Source of the DNA: a virus
IMG/VR virus record: IMGVR_UViG_3300006174_000002
Location: 1-57,675 of that record
Reading direction: 5' to 3' (one strand)
DNA: 57,675 nt
A program made the translations under genes and the position numbers. The notes beneath the pieces are model-generated. The model saw nothing but the letters and a program-made list of their open reading frames with translations, ran no database searches and had not been told where the DNA came from. Shown piece after piece: positions 23,929 through 31,717 of this stretch; the stretch's first letter is position 1, and every line of letters begins with the position of its first letter.

Positions 23929-24684
23929 ATGCAAACACTCAATACCGATCAGACGTCACACACCTCAACCAATACATCCACCCACGGTGCCGACGACCTT
24001 GTGGTCTTGGCCCGCCAGTCCAGCGCAGCCTACATACAGTCGGCGCGTCACGGACTCAAAAGCAGTTCCATGCGCCAAGCGCAAGGCCACATGCAGGTCG
24101 CATACCTGCGCAAACTCGATGACGTTCCGGCGGCGGCCAAACCGCTGTATGACCTGGACCTGTCATTCCATACGCTGCTCGCGTCCGAACGCCAGCAGGA
24201 TCGGGTTGACGCCACCAAGGGCGTCATTGTCAGCGCGTTGTGTGTGCTGGGCAAGTTGATGAAACGTGACCCGTTGTCCATGCTTCCCGGCATTGACGAC
24301 ATGGTCAAGAAACATGACGAACAGCAGCGCACGATTGAGGCGCTGAATGCCAAGCTGTCTGACATGGAAGATCAGCTGAACGAGTCGCGCGCTCGTAACA
24401 ATGAGCTGCAGGCCCAGGTGGGTCAGCCCGCTGTCTTGGCTGATACCGTTGTGGTTGACGTGATCCTGGAGAAGCTCCGTCCGATCCACGAAGCCACTCG
24501 GCTTCTGGGCGATGACGTGGAGCTGTGCGATACGGGCAAGCTGGAAGAAAATCATCGTGACCAGATTATTGGCACGTTACGGTTTGTGAACGAGCACTTG
24601 TTGGTGCTGATTGATCCGAGCGAAGCTTCGGAAGCTGATGATCGAACTGTGCTGGCGCCAACTGCCAGTGCCGTTTCTGTCTGA
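23929..24684 (+). CDS. Coiled-coil hypothetical protein, 251 aa
   Basis: The first 20 residues are Thr/Ser/Asn-rich. Residues about 125-165 (EQQRTIEALNAKLSDMEDQL, NESRARNNELQAQVG) form a strong coiled coil. The rest is helical. It has its own conserved promoter-like element and leader hairpin and is followed by a terminator, so it is probably a single-gene unit made at a high level. Function unknown. Confidence 0.7.
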   Translation: MQTLNTDQTSHTSTNTSTHGADDLVVLARQSSAAYIQSARHGLKSSSMRQAQGHMQVAYLRKLDDVPAAAKPLYDLDLSFHTLLASERQQDRVDATKGVIVSALCVLGKLMKRDPLSMLPGIDDMVKKHDEQQRTIEALNAKLSDMEDQLNESRARNNELQAQVGQPAVLADTVVVDVILEKLRPIHEATRLLGDDVELCDTGKLEENHRDQIIGTLRFVNEHLLVLIDPSEASEADDRTVLAPTASAVSV

Positions 24685-24725
24685 GTTGGAGTTCCACAGA
24701 AATTTTTAGCTATTGGTTTCAGTTT

Positions 24726-24764
24726 ACACCCGAGACGTGCTTCAATGCCGTCTCGGGTGTCTTT
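24726..24764 (+). terminator. Intrinsic terminator, 12-bp stem
   Basis: ACACCCGAGACG (24726-24737) pairs with CGTCTCGGGTGT (24749-24760), followed by CTTTG. The T tract is short, but the stem is perfect and lies after the coiled-coil gene. Confidence 0.75.
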
Positions 24765-24768
24765 GTAC

Positions 24769-24951
24769 ATGGCGCAAGAAGAAGCAAAAGTTCCGTTAGT
24801 CGTAGTGGGTGGGTGTCTACTGGTTGCGCCAGTGGTAGCACCATTGTTATTGTTGGGCGGTCTGGGGTATTTTCTACACTTGTGGTTTTGCCCGTCCGTC
24901 CCTAAAGTTGATCCCTATGAATCAGAATCTGGACAAGAACGCCGTCGCTAA
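24769..24951 (+). CDS. Small membrane protein, 60 aa
   Basis: Starts just after the terminator (MAQEEAKVPLVVVGGCLLVA). Residues about 8-37 form a long hydrophobic stretch, either one long helix or two short ones separated by PVVAP. The C-terminus is charged. A holin-like or membrane anchor role is possible but there is no lysis cassette beside it. Confidence 0.55.
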   Translation: MAQEEAKVPLVVVGGCLLVAPVVAPLLLLGGLGYFLHLWFCPSVPKVDPYESESGQERRR

Positions 24952-25552
24952 GATCGTACTGCAGAGTTACGGTCACCCCGAATGTTCCTTCTGGGACTTC
25001 GATCAGGCACAGGTGAACAGCGACGCCGGCGACGGTTTGGGCTCGTTTATCCTCAGTGAAACGTCGGAGGCACATTACTGCCCCACCACGCTCGGCACAT
25101 TGAGCGAGGTAATACGGTTGATGGAGACGGTGGTGCGCGACACTCGCAGCACCTTGGTGAATTTGAACGCATACGCGGTGCATGCACTGGCCGCGTCGTA
25201 CGTTGAACATTTCGTGGCGCTTGAACGTCCGGCCGCCGAGTTCTTTGAGAACGTCAGCGCCTGGCGTAAAAATCAGCGCGGGTCAATCGACGCAGCGTTC
25301 GGGCACACGGTTCTGCCCACGTTGAAGGAAGTTTGGGACTCGGTTGAGAACGAGGCGAAGGATGTGAATCCGGACGACCGTCCCAAATTGGTCTTGAAAG
25401 CGCTTCGGGCGCGGCTTATGATAAACACGGATTACCTGCCTGAAGGGGTAACCCAAGAACCATTATACGATTGTGCCGAGTTTCTCACAAAGCCAACAGC
25501 GACTGATGGGGCAAGTCCATGCCCTGCAAACGGGCAAGCTGTCGCCGCGTAA
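24917..25552 (+). CDS. Hypothetical protein, 211 aa
   Basis: ATG 24917 (MNQNLDKNAVAKIVLQSYGH) overlaps the preceding gene by 35 nt. A soluble helical protein (NLNAYAVHALAASYVEHFVA) with an Ala/Pro-rich end. No family recognised. The 3' end overlaps the next gene by 80 nt. Confidence 0.6.
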   Translation: MNQNLDKNAVAKIVLQSYGHPECSFWDFDQAQVNSDAGDGLGSFILSETSEAHYCPTTLGTLSEVIRLMETVVRDTRSTLVNLNAYAVHALAASYVEHFVALERPAAEFFENVSAWRKNQRGSIDAAFGHTVLPTLKEVWDSVENEAKDVNPDDRPKLVLKALRARLMINTDYLPEGVTQEPLYDCAEFLTKPTATDGASPCPANGQAVAA

Positions 25553-26225
25553 GGTATCGCCGCAAATACGGCGAATTGCTAAATCTATGAATCCCACCGA
25601 CGTCCTCCACTTTGCGGAAACCAAACACCATGGTCTGCCCGAGAAGGTCGCCGGCTCCCAACACCGCTTTCTGGCCATGGTTCGCCATGTCCAGAACGGC
25701 GGTCAGGGATTGGACTCAGCCAGCCCGGCGGTCGCCTCGGCCGCCAAGAAGTACGAGCCCAAGGATCGCAATGCCATGCCGTTGGAAAACGGTATGACGT
25801 CGTCCGCGGCGCTCACCAAGATGTCCAGCCAGGCTCTCCTGCTGACCTCGTACGCTCTCTGCAAAGAAGCGGACGTCCACAGCATCCTGGCCCGTACGCA
25901 CAAGGCCATGCACGCCGCCGGTGCCAAGAACCGCGACATGCTGCGACAAGAGTTGGAACGTACCAAGGCGTTGAATATCAAGTTGCAGGGTGAGGTGGAT
26001 GGTTCCCGCTCCAAGATCATGTCCGCGCAGCAGGCGCAGCAGAAGGCCGAGATGGATTCCACTCTGGCCAACAAATCGATTGAACAGCTCCAGATGGTGC
26101 AACAGTCCCAGCGCACCCCGCCGCCCCCGGAGCAGCCGGCGTACGGTGCCATGCTGTTCGGCCAACCCCCGGGCGGTCCCGCTGCTGCCCCGGCGGGCGG
26201 ACAGCAACAACAACCAGTGCAGTGA
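25473..26225 (+). CDS. DUF3008-like protein with coiled coil and Pro/Gln tail
   Basis: From a GTG start, the protein begins MPSFSQSQQRLMGQVHALQT, the SxxQQRLMG pattern of DUF3008-type small phage proteins. A second related unit appears at HRFLAMVRHVQNGGQ, so the domain may be duplicated. Residues about 145-210 are coiled coil (LRQELERTKALNIKLQGEVD), followed by a Pro/Gly/Gln tail. The function of DUF3008 is unknown; an abundant or virion role is plausible. The 80-nt overlap with the gene before makes the start less certain. Confidence 0.6.
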   Translation: MPSFSQSQQRLMGQVHALQTGKLSPRKVSPQIRRIAKSMNPTDVLHFAETKHHGLPEKVAGSQHRFLAMVRHVQNGGQGLDSASPAVASAAKKYEPKDRNAMPLENGMTSSAALTKMSSQALLLTSYALCKEADVHSILARTHKAMHAAGAKNRDMLRQELERTKALNIKLQGEVDGSRSKIMSAQQAQQKAEMDSTLANKSIEQLQMVQQSQRTPPPPEQPAYGAMLFGQPPGGPAAAPAGGQQQQPVQ

Positions 26226-26231
26226 TTTACG

Positions 26232-26816
26232 ATGTTTTTAGCGTTTGATACGGAGACCAGCGGTCTCATTGATTTTCAGAAACCTTTCGCCGATCCCTGC
26301 CAGCCCTTCATAGTATCCGTCTCGGCCATCCTATTCGATGATGACGGCACGGAGCTACACACCGTTTACGCCATCATTGACCCCGAGGGTCGTGAGATCC
26401 CGGCAGAGAGCACGAAGGTGCACAAGATCACGACTGCGTTAGCCAAGAAGTGTGGGTTGCCGTTCGACACGGTCTATCTGATGATTCGACACCTGGCGGA
26501 TCAGGCCGACCGCATCTATGCTTTCAATGAGGGTTTTGACCGGTCCATGTTCGAGATTGAGTGTTACAAGCGGTACGGCACGAACAGCGTGTTTGAAGAC
26601 CAGCGTGCTAAGATACGGTGCGCGATGTTGCATATGGCCGGGCTGATGAAGATTCCGGGCCAGTATGGGGATTATCGGTGGCCGAAGCTGACTGCTGCTT
26701 ACGAATGGTATTTCGGTGTGTCGATGGCTGAAGGTGCGCACAACGCTTTGGTGGACACACGCAATATGGGTTACATCATGGGTGACATGCACAAGAACGG
26801 TACGCAACCAAAATGA
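26232..26816 (+). CDS. DnaQ-like DEDDh 3'-5' exonuclease
   Basis: Exo I is FLAFDTETSG (Asp6, Glu8), Exo II is IYAFNEGFDRSMFE, and Exo III is GAHNALVDTRNMGY with the catalytic His and Asp (DEDDh type). The length of 194 aa is right for a stand-alone exonuclease. Likely roles are proofreading or trimming of DNA or RNA ends. It is ATGA-coupled to the gene before the first polymerase fragment. Confidence 0.88.
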   Translation: MFLAFDTETSGLIDFQKPFADPCQPFIVSVSAILFDDDGTELHTVYAIIDPEGREIPAESTKVHKITTALAKKCGLPFDTVYLMIRHLADQADRIYAFNEGFDRSMFEIECYKRYGTNSVFEDQRAKIRCAMLHMAGLMKIPGQYGDYRWPKLTAAYEWYFGVSMAEGAHNALVDTRNMGYIMGDMHKNGTQPK

Positions 26817-27181
26817 GAACCATCAAAGCTTTCTGGCGATTCGGTTTCGTAGCGCAGGGCGATGCTGCTCGAGTTTGGCCCGTGCCGCACATATTAGTGC
26901 CTGGCTGGACGCCGTACCATGCCGCACTGAAGCAGGCGCGGCGGTTGATGAAACGGTCGGTTAAGCGTCGCGGTTATCAGCGCTACACGATTGTCAACAT
27001 TCAGTATATGCCTGTACCGTGGGGCGTCTCGGACAGTGTACTTGGTCTCGATTTTGACCTGCGCAAGTACCTTATCGAAATCAGCATGAAGGATGTCGCA
27101 GCCGAGTGTCAGCCGCCACCGCCGGGCATGGTGTTCATTGACTTCACACATCGCGTTGCAAACTCGGCCGAGTCGGGCTAG
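26813..27181 (+). CDS. Hypothetical protein, 122 aa
   Basis: ATGA-coupled to the exonuclease gene. The protein is basic in its first half (KQARRLMKRSVKRRGYQRYT), which may indicate nucleic-acid binding. The stop TAG is part of the -10 element that drives the next gene. No family recognised. Confidence 0.6.
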   Translation: MRTIKAFWRFGFVAQGDAARVWPVPHILVPGWTPYHAALKQARRLMKRSVKRRGYQRYTIVNIQYMPVPWGVSDSVLGLDFDLRKYLIEISMKDVAAECQPPPPGMVFIDFTHRVANSAESG

Positions 27182-27184
27182 AAT
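27156..27184 (+). promoter_or_regulatory. sigma70-like leaderless promoter of the RNAP beta N-terminal gene
   Basis: TTGCAA (27156-27161), a 17-bp spacer, then TAGAAT (27179-27184), then 6 nt and ATG 27191. With standard spacing, transcription begins on the A of the start codon, giving a leaderless mRNA. Confidence 0.7.
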
Positions 27185-27190
27185 CCCGGC

Positions 27191-29314
27191 ATGACTGATG
27201 CAAACGAACCGCTCCCGCCACCGGGCGTTGAGCTGACTGACTGGAACGATTTCCCCAAGAAACGCCAGCAAATCTTCGACGGTGTCAAACAAGCCGTCCA
27301 AGAGTCCTTCCCCCAAAGCCAAGGCGGCGTCCGTCTCGAACTCCATAACCTCGGCTACGAGAACGCCAAACCGTTCTCGCTGGCAGAGCAGAAGAAGGCA
27401 CTGATGAGCGATCAGTACCTGCATCACAAGCTGCGCGGTACGCTGAGGCTGATTGACGAGAAGACCGGGGCTGTGCTGGACGAGCAGCATCAGACACTGT
27501 TAAAAACACCTTATTTAACCGAAAGGGGTACGTTTATTTACAACGGCAGCGAACTGTCCACCATATCTCAAGCGAGGCTACAACCTGGCATTTATTCCCG
27601 GCGCAAGGCAAATGGTGAGCTTGAAGCACATTGTTTTCATCATAAAGTAAAAGTTTTAACGTCTGAAGGCTGGTTGCCCATTGGGCAGATAGTCAATCAA
27701 AAGCTCAACGTGGATGTTTACAGTTACGACTTTGTTAACAAATGCTTTGTTCTTAAACCTGTAGTCGGCTGGTTTAAGAACACGATCAAATCTAGGCTGG
27801 GTCGCGCTGATGTCAATTCCGTGGCTCGTTCTCCTGTTAGCTCTGGTAGCTTCAATCCCAGCGCACTCTGGGTTACACCAGAGCATAAAATGTTGACTCT
27901 TGAAGGCAACAAAATTGAAATTCGTTCAGCCCAGTATCTGACTGTTGTAGAAGAAGAGCCTTCGGCAAATCAATGCCAAGTGCTGTACGGTTCGCTGTTG
28001 GGTGATGGCCATATAAGCACTCACAATCTATATGAAGAAGCTCACAGTCTTGATCAAGTGGACTATCTTCAATGGAAACATGACATGTTGGGCGGTTTTG
28101 TCTCGGCTCCGTTAGGGCATAAGCCTGCTAAAGGCAACCGACAGGAGGTTGTGACATTGAGGACTAAGGCTTGTATATTTATGCAAAAGTTACGGTTAAG
28201 CTTTTACCCTAATGGCGTCAAGATAGTACCTCGCGATCTGATTGAGAATTTGACCGCGTTGGGTTTGGCTTGTTGGTATGGCGATGATGGATACGCCATC
28301 AGATCAAAATACAAAGGAAATGTCTCATCGCATCTTTCAGTCCTTTTGTCTACCAACTGCTTCACTCAGGCAGACGTAAACTGGATTATATCTTGGTTTG
28401 AGCGTAAGTGGGGACTTAAGGCATCAAAGCTAAAAAACTCTAAGGACATCGACCGCGATATGGGTTGGGTCGTACGGCTAGGTGGCGCTGATGCTGAACG
28501 ATTTTTAGATATTGTTGCGCCGTACTTGCATCCCTCATTGAAATCGAAGTTGGCACAGCGTGTTCCTATGGGGCGTTGCATACATGGCGACAAAGAAATA
28601 ACTCGTGTGCGCTATGCATGTAATGCCTGTATGGTAACGCGATACGCGAATGGAAAAGCAAAAGCTCGGGAGCGGCAAAATACGCGTAGTCGATTGGGAC
28701 ATACGGCACTCGCGAAAATGATCAAAACCGGCATTATTGTTGAGGACAATAACCTTGGGGCTGCGTGGGATCGTCGAGTTGCTGCACTTGGTACTGCATT
28801 AACAAAGCTACCTGTCGCATCTGGGACTAAGTTGGTTTTGGCATCTATCCCTTGTGTTTACGATACTAATACCGGTACTAAACTATCTAAAACCAATACT
28901 GCATATGATATTGAAGTGGAAGGTACACACAATTACATTGCCAATGGTGTTTTAGTTAGTAATTGCAACGCTAAGCGGGGATCGGGTCAGTCTTTCCGTG
29001 TGAGTCTGGAGCCCGAGTCGGGCCTCTTCAAACTGAACATCGGTCAGTCCAGTCTTCGGCTGTATTCCCTACTGCATGACATCGGTGTGCCGGACGAGCA
29101 GCTGGAGAAAACGTGGGGTAAGGATTTGTTGGCGTCGAACAAGGCGGCGTACGACTCGCGGGTGTTTGACAAGGCGTACAATCGGTTTGTGCGCCGTGCT
29201 GACCCGGCGGCTAGTCGGGAGCAGAAGGCGGAGGCAATCAAGGCGGCGCTGGCTCAGACGTACGTGGATCACGATACGACTCGGAAGACGCTGCCCAATT
29301 TATTTAAAGAATGA
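27191..29314 (+). CDS. rpoB-N: RNA polymerase beta subunit, N-terminal fragment, with intein
   Basis: The 707-aa product carries a 444-aa intein; the extein is 263 aa. The extein TPYLTERGTFIYNGSELSTI and SQARLQPGIYS match the bacterial beta TDNGTFVINGTERVIVSQ...SPGV block. After splicing the protein continues NAKRGSGQSFRVSLEPE, like NARIIPYRGSWLDFEFD. It therefore covers about E. coli beta residues 80-230, then stops. The rest of beta is in the genes at 31714 and 53862. It should assemble with those parts into a phage polymerase. It is the first gene behind a leaderless promoter. The splice sites are H147/C148 and N591/C592. Confidence 0.87.
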   Translation: MTDANEPLPPPGVELTDWNDFPKKRQQIFDGVKQAVQESFPQSQGGVRLELHNLGYENAKPFSLAEQKKALMSDQYLHHKLRGTLRLIDEKTGAVLDEQHQTLLKTPYLTERGTFIYNGSELSTISQARLQPGIYSRRKANGELEAHCFHHKVKVLTSEGWLPIGQIVNQKLNVDVYSYDFVNKCFVLKPVVGWFKNTIKSRLGRADVNSVARSPVSSGSFNPSALWVTPEHKMLTLEGNKIEIRSAQYLTVVEEEPSANQCQVLYGSLLGDGHISTHNLYEEAHSLDQVDYLQWKHDMLGGFVSAPLGHKPAKGNRQEVVTLRTKACIFMQKLRLSFYPNGVKIVPRDLIENLTALGLACWYGDDGYAIRSKYKGNVSSHLSVLLSTNCFTQADVNWIISWFERKWGLKASKLKNSKDIDRDMGWVVRLGGADAERFLDIVAPYLHPSLKSKLAQRVPMGRCIHGDKEITRVRYACNACMVTRYANGKAKARERQNTRSRLGHTALAKMIKTGIIVEDNNLGAAWDRRVAALGTALTKLPVASGTKLVLASIPCVYDTNTGTKLSKTNTAYDIEVEGTHNYIANGVLVSNCNAKRGSGQSFRVSLEPESGLFKLNIGQSSLRLYSLLHDIGVPDEQLEKTWGKDLLASNKAAYDSRVFDKAYNRFVRRADPAASREQKAEAIKAALAQTYVDHDTTRKTLPNLFKE
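27632..28963 (+). mobile_element. Intein with LAGLIDADG endonuclease in the RNAP beta N-terminal fragment
   Basis: Begins with Cys148 (CFHHKVKVLTSEGWLPIGQI), block B is VTPEHKM, and endonuclease blocks are VLYGSLLGDGHIS and LACWYGDDGYAI. Block F is YDIEVEGTHNYIANG. It ends VLVSN then Cys, so the penultimate residue is Ser rather than the usual His. At 444 aa it is longer than typical; between the endonuclease and block F it has CIHG...CNAC (a possible zinc finger) and a basic stretch. The coding style is AT-richer than the extein, suggesting recent arrival. Confidence 0.9.
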
Positions 29315-29318
29315 AGCG

Positions 29319-29465
29319 ATGGCTTTTGCGGTTGTTGGTGAACGGTTTGGAACGCTGGTGTTTTCTGACGCATTGGATGCCGCTAGGCCGGCACCGGTGC
29401 TTCATGGCTACTTGGTCCGAGTCGATCGACTCGCGCTACAATCTCGGCGAATGGACTACGAATGA
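29319..29465 (+). CDS. Small hypothetical protein, 48 aa
   Basis: ATG 29319 (MAFAVVGERFGTLVFSDALD) ends in an ATGA overlap with the next gene. An alternative 52-residue frame starts at ATG 29311 (MKRWLLRLLVNG), overlapping the polymerase stop, and ends 29469. Only one is likely real; the more ordinary composition of this one is preferred. Confidence 0.4.
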   Translation: MAFAVVGERFGTLVFSDALDAARPAPVLHGYLVRVDRLALQSRRMDYE

Positions 29466-29719
29466 GTAAATCCCGTTTCGGACGTTGCCAGGTTTGTGGT
29501 GACATGAACGATCTCAAGCATTTATCCCTTTACGTAATCGGCTCGGAAGGGCTGGACATCTGTCCATCGTGTGAAGTCGTGCTGGTAAATATGGTGCGCG
29601 GGCTAATTGAGGTCGGCAAGCGATGCCGCTTGGGCGGCTATAAGGCTGCCAAAGAAGTGGCTGAAGCGAAGCGTATCCAGGACCTTCGTGAAGCTGCAGC
29701 AATTGAACAACAACAATGA
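29462..29719 (+). CDS. Zinc-ribbon hypothetical protein, 85 aa
   Basis: ATGA-coupled. CQVCGDM and CPSC spaced about 24 residues apart form a probable zinc ribbon; the C-terminal half is a charged helix (KAAKEVAEAKRIQDLREAAA). A small nucleic-acid or protein binding factor is plausible. Confidence 0.6.
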   Translation: MSKSRFGRCQVCGDMNDLKHLSLYVIGSEGLDICPSCEVVLVNMVRGLIEVGKRCRLGGYKAAKEVAEAKRIQDLREAAAIEQQQ

Positions 29720-29973
29720 CTGATCTTACTGTTAAGAATCTCACGGACCTACAAATCTCGATTTCCAGACAGTCCAAGAAGTGGGCTGTATTCGACGGTA
29801 ACTTCGACTGTGTGAAGGACTTCGTTCCGTACACGGACGAACTCACGGCGCTGTCCGAAGCCAAAGCTTGGTGCGCCGAGCGGTCACCACAGGTCCCAGA
29901 AATCGTTTACCCACAGATTACCAAGATGACCGTGTCGTACAGTCAGCAACGCGGTCGGACGAAGCGCAAATGA
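29716..29973 (+). CDS. Small hypothetical protein, 85 aa
   Basis: ATGA-coupled on both sides. A soluble protein (KKWAVFDGNFDCVKDFVPYT) with a basic C-terminal tail. No family recognised. Confidence 0.6.
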   Translation: MTDLTVKNLTDLQISISRQSKKWAVFDGNFDCVKDFVPYTDELTALSEAKAWCAERSPQVPEIVYPQITKMTVSYSQQRGRTKRK

Positions 29974-30257
29974 AACACCGGGATCATCGCTGCCGAATTT
30001 GCGGCGATTGGCTGAATGAGGATCGAGGGTGCGATCGTTGCGCGCAGGGTGTGCTGAAACAGTTCATCCCGCCGGAATGTTACGAGGAGTTGTTAGGGGT
30101 TGGACGCGGGGCAAAGATTATGGGTATCGGCGCAGACAAGCTTACCCGGGAAGACCTGTATGTGGCGCTTGCCATGGTGGGACGATCTATGGATGTGGCC
30201 ACTCTGCGCCGGGATAAGTGCTCTGAGTTTCAAAAGCAAGTGGCCGAGTTGCATTAA
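29970..30257 (+). CDS. Zinc-finger-like hypothetical protein, 95 aa
   Basis: ATGA-coupled start MKHRDHRCRICGDWLNEDRG followed by CDRC gives a CxxC...CxxC zinc-binding module at the N-terminus. The helical remainder ends AELH. It is the last gene before the structured intergenic RNA region. Confidence 0.6.
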   Translation: MKHRDHRCRICGDWLNEDRGCDRCAQGVLKQFIPPECYEELLGVGRGAKIMGIGADKLTREDLYVALAMVGRSMDVATLRRDKCSEFQKQVAELH

Positions 30258-30283
30258 AATATGAAGACAAATCGACTGATAGG

Positions 30284-30685
30284 TACGTGACCTGTGAATC
30301 ACGTAGACCCAGGCGTCCTGCAGGCGACCTGGGTCTTAACCGCAATTCATTGGTTTCCACCAGTGGCTTGCGTTTAAGAAAGGTCCCATGAAGCGAGAAT
30401 AGTACACATACACTAAACCGGGCTGGGCGGACCTGAAACACGGAGCTCAGTGCTGGAATGAACGAATCCTCACCGATCAAAGCGCGAGACAAAGCGCAAA
30501 GCCTAGATGCTGACAATCCCTTAACCGGAAATGAATAAAGCATTCAGGTGCACAAGCACAACGGACGAATGAGTAAATCGTCCGAATAAATATGCTCCGC
30601 CAGGCCAACGGCGCAGTTTGGTCTAGTTTCAAGGGCTTCTAAGAAACAAGCTCTACGCTCCGTGAGGCATTGCTTCACGGAGCTT
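30284..30685 (+). ncRNA. Probable structured non-coding RNA, about 400 nt
   Basis: The 467-nt gap at 30258-30724 has no credible gene, in a genome that leaves almost no gaps. It opens with three abutting hairpins: TACGTGA/TCACGTA (30284-30305), AGACCCAGG/CCTGGGTCT (30305-30336) and a 10-bp stem with one mismatch, TTAACCGCAA/TTGCGTTTAA, with an inner CATTGG/CCAGTG (30336-30377). Later helices include AGGTCC/GGACCT (30380, 30429), GCGC/GCGC, GTGC/GCAC, CGGACGA/TCGTCCG and CGCC/GGCG. It closes with GCTCCGTGA/TCACGGAGC (30657-30683). I see no tRNA, tmRNA or RNase P signature. Boundaries are approximate. It could be a regulatory RNA, a packaging RNA or a leader for the next gene. Confidence 0.6.
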
Positions 30686-30724
30686 CACTTTCCCCGACGG
30701 TTAACCACAAAACACAAAGGAACT

Positions 30725-31165
30725 ATGAACAGAAAATTCGAACAAGCACTCATGTCTGCGATGGAAGAATTGGAGCACACAACTGACCCGGCACATTCTG
30801 ACTGGTCTCCAGTCAATGCGCGTGTGGTGGCTGTCCTGTCAGCGCTGCGTGGTTACCTGACCGAACACGGCACAACCAACGAGCAGGACGACCTGCTACG
30901 CTCCATCGGTCTGCACGAGGACACGGTGAATGAAGTTCAGTTCACGCTCCCCAAGATGCAGGGATTGTTACTTATGAACCTCTTGGACAATCCTGTGTTA
31001 TCGAAGTCGCTCCGCCATGGTTTCGGCATCAAGACGCCGATTGAGGCGTTGAACCATCCGGATGCACGTCTCGGCGGGCCGGTGCCGGCTCGTGCCCACA
31101 GCATGGATGATGGCACAGGCGAACTGGAAGAACCGGCGTGTGCCGAGTGTGGCTGTCGTCACTGA
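30725..31165 (+). CDS. Hypothetical protein, 146 aa, Cys-rich end
   Basis: Has a real Shine-Dalgarno (AAAGGA) within a leader string GTTAACCACAAA...CAAAGG that is also found upstream of 32600. The protein is helical and ends EEPACAECGCRH, a possible metal site. It follows the structured RNA region directly, so its expression could be linked to it. Confidence 0.65.
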   Translation: MNRKFEQALMSAMEELEHTTDPAHSDWSPVNARVVAVLSALRGYLTEHGTTNEQDDLLRSIGLHEDTVNEVQFTLPKMQGLLLMNLLDNPVLSKSLRHGFGIKTPIEALNHPDARLGGPVPARAHSMDDGTGELEEPACAECGCRH

Positions 31166-31169
31166 CAGC

Positions 31170-31198
31170 TTGAATTCCCGGGGGAGCTCTGGCAGAAT
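31170..31198 (+). promoter_or_regulatory. sigma70-like leaderless promoter upstream of 31205
   Basis: TTGAAT (31170-31175), a 17-bp spacer, CAGAAT (31193-31198), then 6 nt and ATG 31205. Same geometry as the promoters at 27156, 37268 and 53827. Confidence 0.65.
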
Positions 31199-31204
31199 GC
31201 GGTC

Positions 31205-31717
31205 ATGTTCACGAAAGAAGAAATCGCGAAAGCGACTCGGATCGCCGAGTACATGACCAAAGCTGCCGAGCTTCCCCTCGGAAAACTCGAAGGAAACCCC
31301 AATCTCTGGTCCGACCCAATGCCCCGCTTTAACGCCCCCAACCCCGCCTTCGCCGGCGCTAAAGCCCCGGAAGGTTTCATGGGTAGCTTGGGTACCATGG
31401 CTAAGGGTATGTACCGTGGCGCTGGCGGATTGGCCGCCGCGACGTTCACCGGGCAAAAGGGCTACCAGGGTGCCGCGGAAGGTTTGGCGTACAACACGGC
31501 GCGTCTCGGCCGCGACATGTTCACGCAAGGCCCTCGCCAAGCGTTTCGGAATGCCGGTAACAATTTCTCTCACGATCTGGCAGCGCCGTACCAACGCGCC
31601 TGGCAGAATTACAAAGATGACGGTGGCGCGCAGCAGGCCGTGGCTCCCGCAGCTTGGGCCGGTCGCCAGTGGAAAGACCTCACCACCGGACCTACCTTGT
31701 GGGGTACCGGCCGATGA
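31205..31717 (+). CDS. Gly/Ala-rich hypothetical protein, 170 aa
   Basis: Starts MFTKEEIAKATRIAEYMTKA, then a Pro/Asn stretch (DPMPRFNAPNPAFAGAKAP) and a Gly-rich weakly hydrophobic segment (GTMAKGMYRGAGGLAAATFT). The C-terminus is Trp/Gly-containing. Composition resembles the virion-associated series at 10.7-13.7 kb. It is ATGA-coupled to the RNAP beta middle fragment and shares its leaderless promoter. Confidence 0.65.
   Translation: MFTKEEIAKATRIAEYMTKAAELPLGKLEGNPNLWSDPMPRFNAPNPAFAGAKAPEGFMGSLGTMAKGMYRGAGGLAAATFTGQKGYQGAAEGLAYNTARLGRDMFTQGPRQAFRNAGNNFSHDLAAPYQRAWQNYKDDGGAQQAVAPAAWAGRQWKDLTTGPTLWGTGR

Noticed and set aside
24048-24555. Minus-strand open frames opposite the coiled-coil gene
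   Set aside because: Two overlapping reverse frames opposite a good + strand gene with leader and terminator; shadows.
30258-30724. Group I intron, tRNA, tmRNA or RNase P RNA in the structured gap
   Set aside because: A GACAATCCC stretch resembles part of some group I introns, but I could not find a matching set of core elements; no tRNA T-loop or tmRNA ends; no RNase P conserved blocks.
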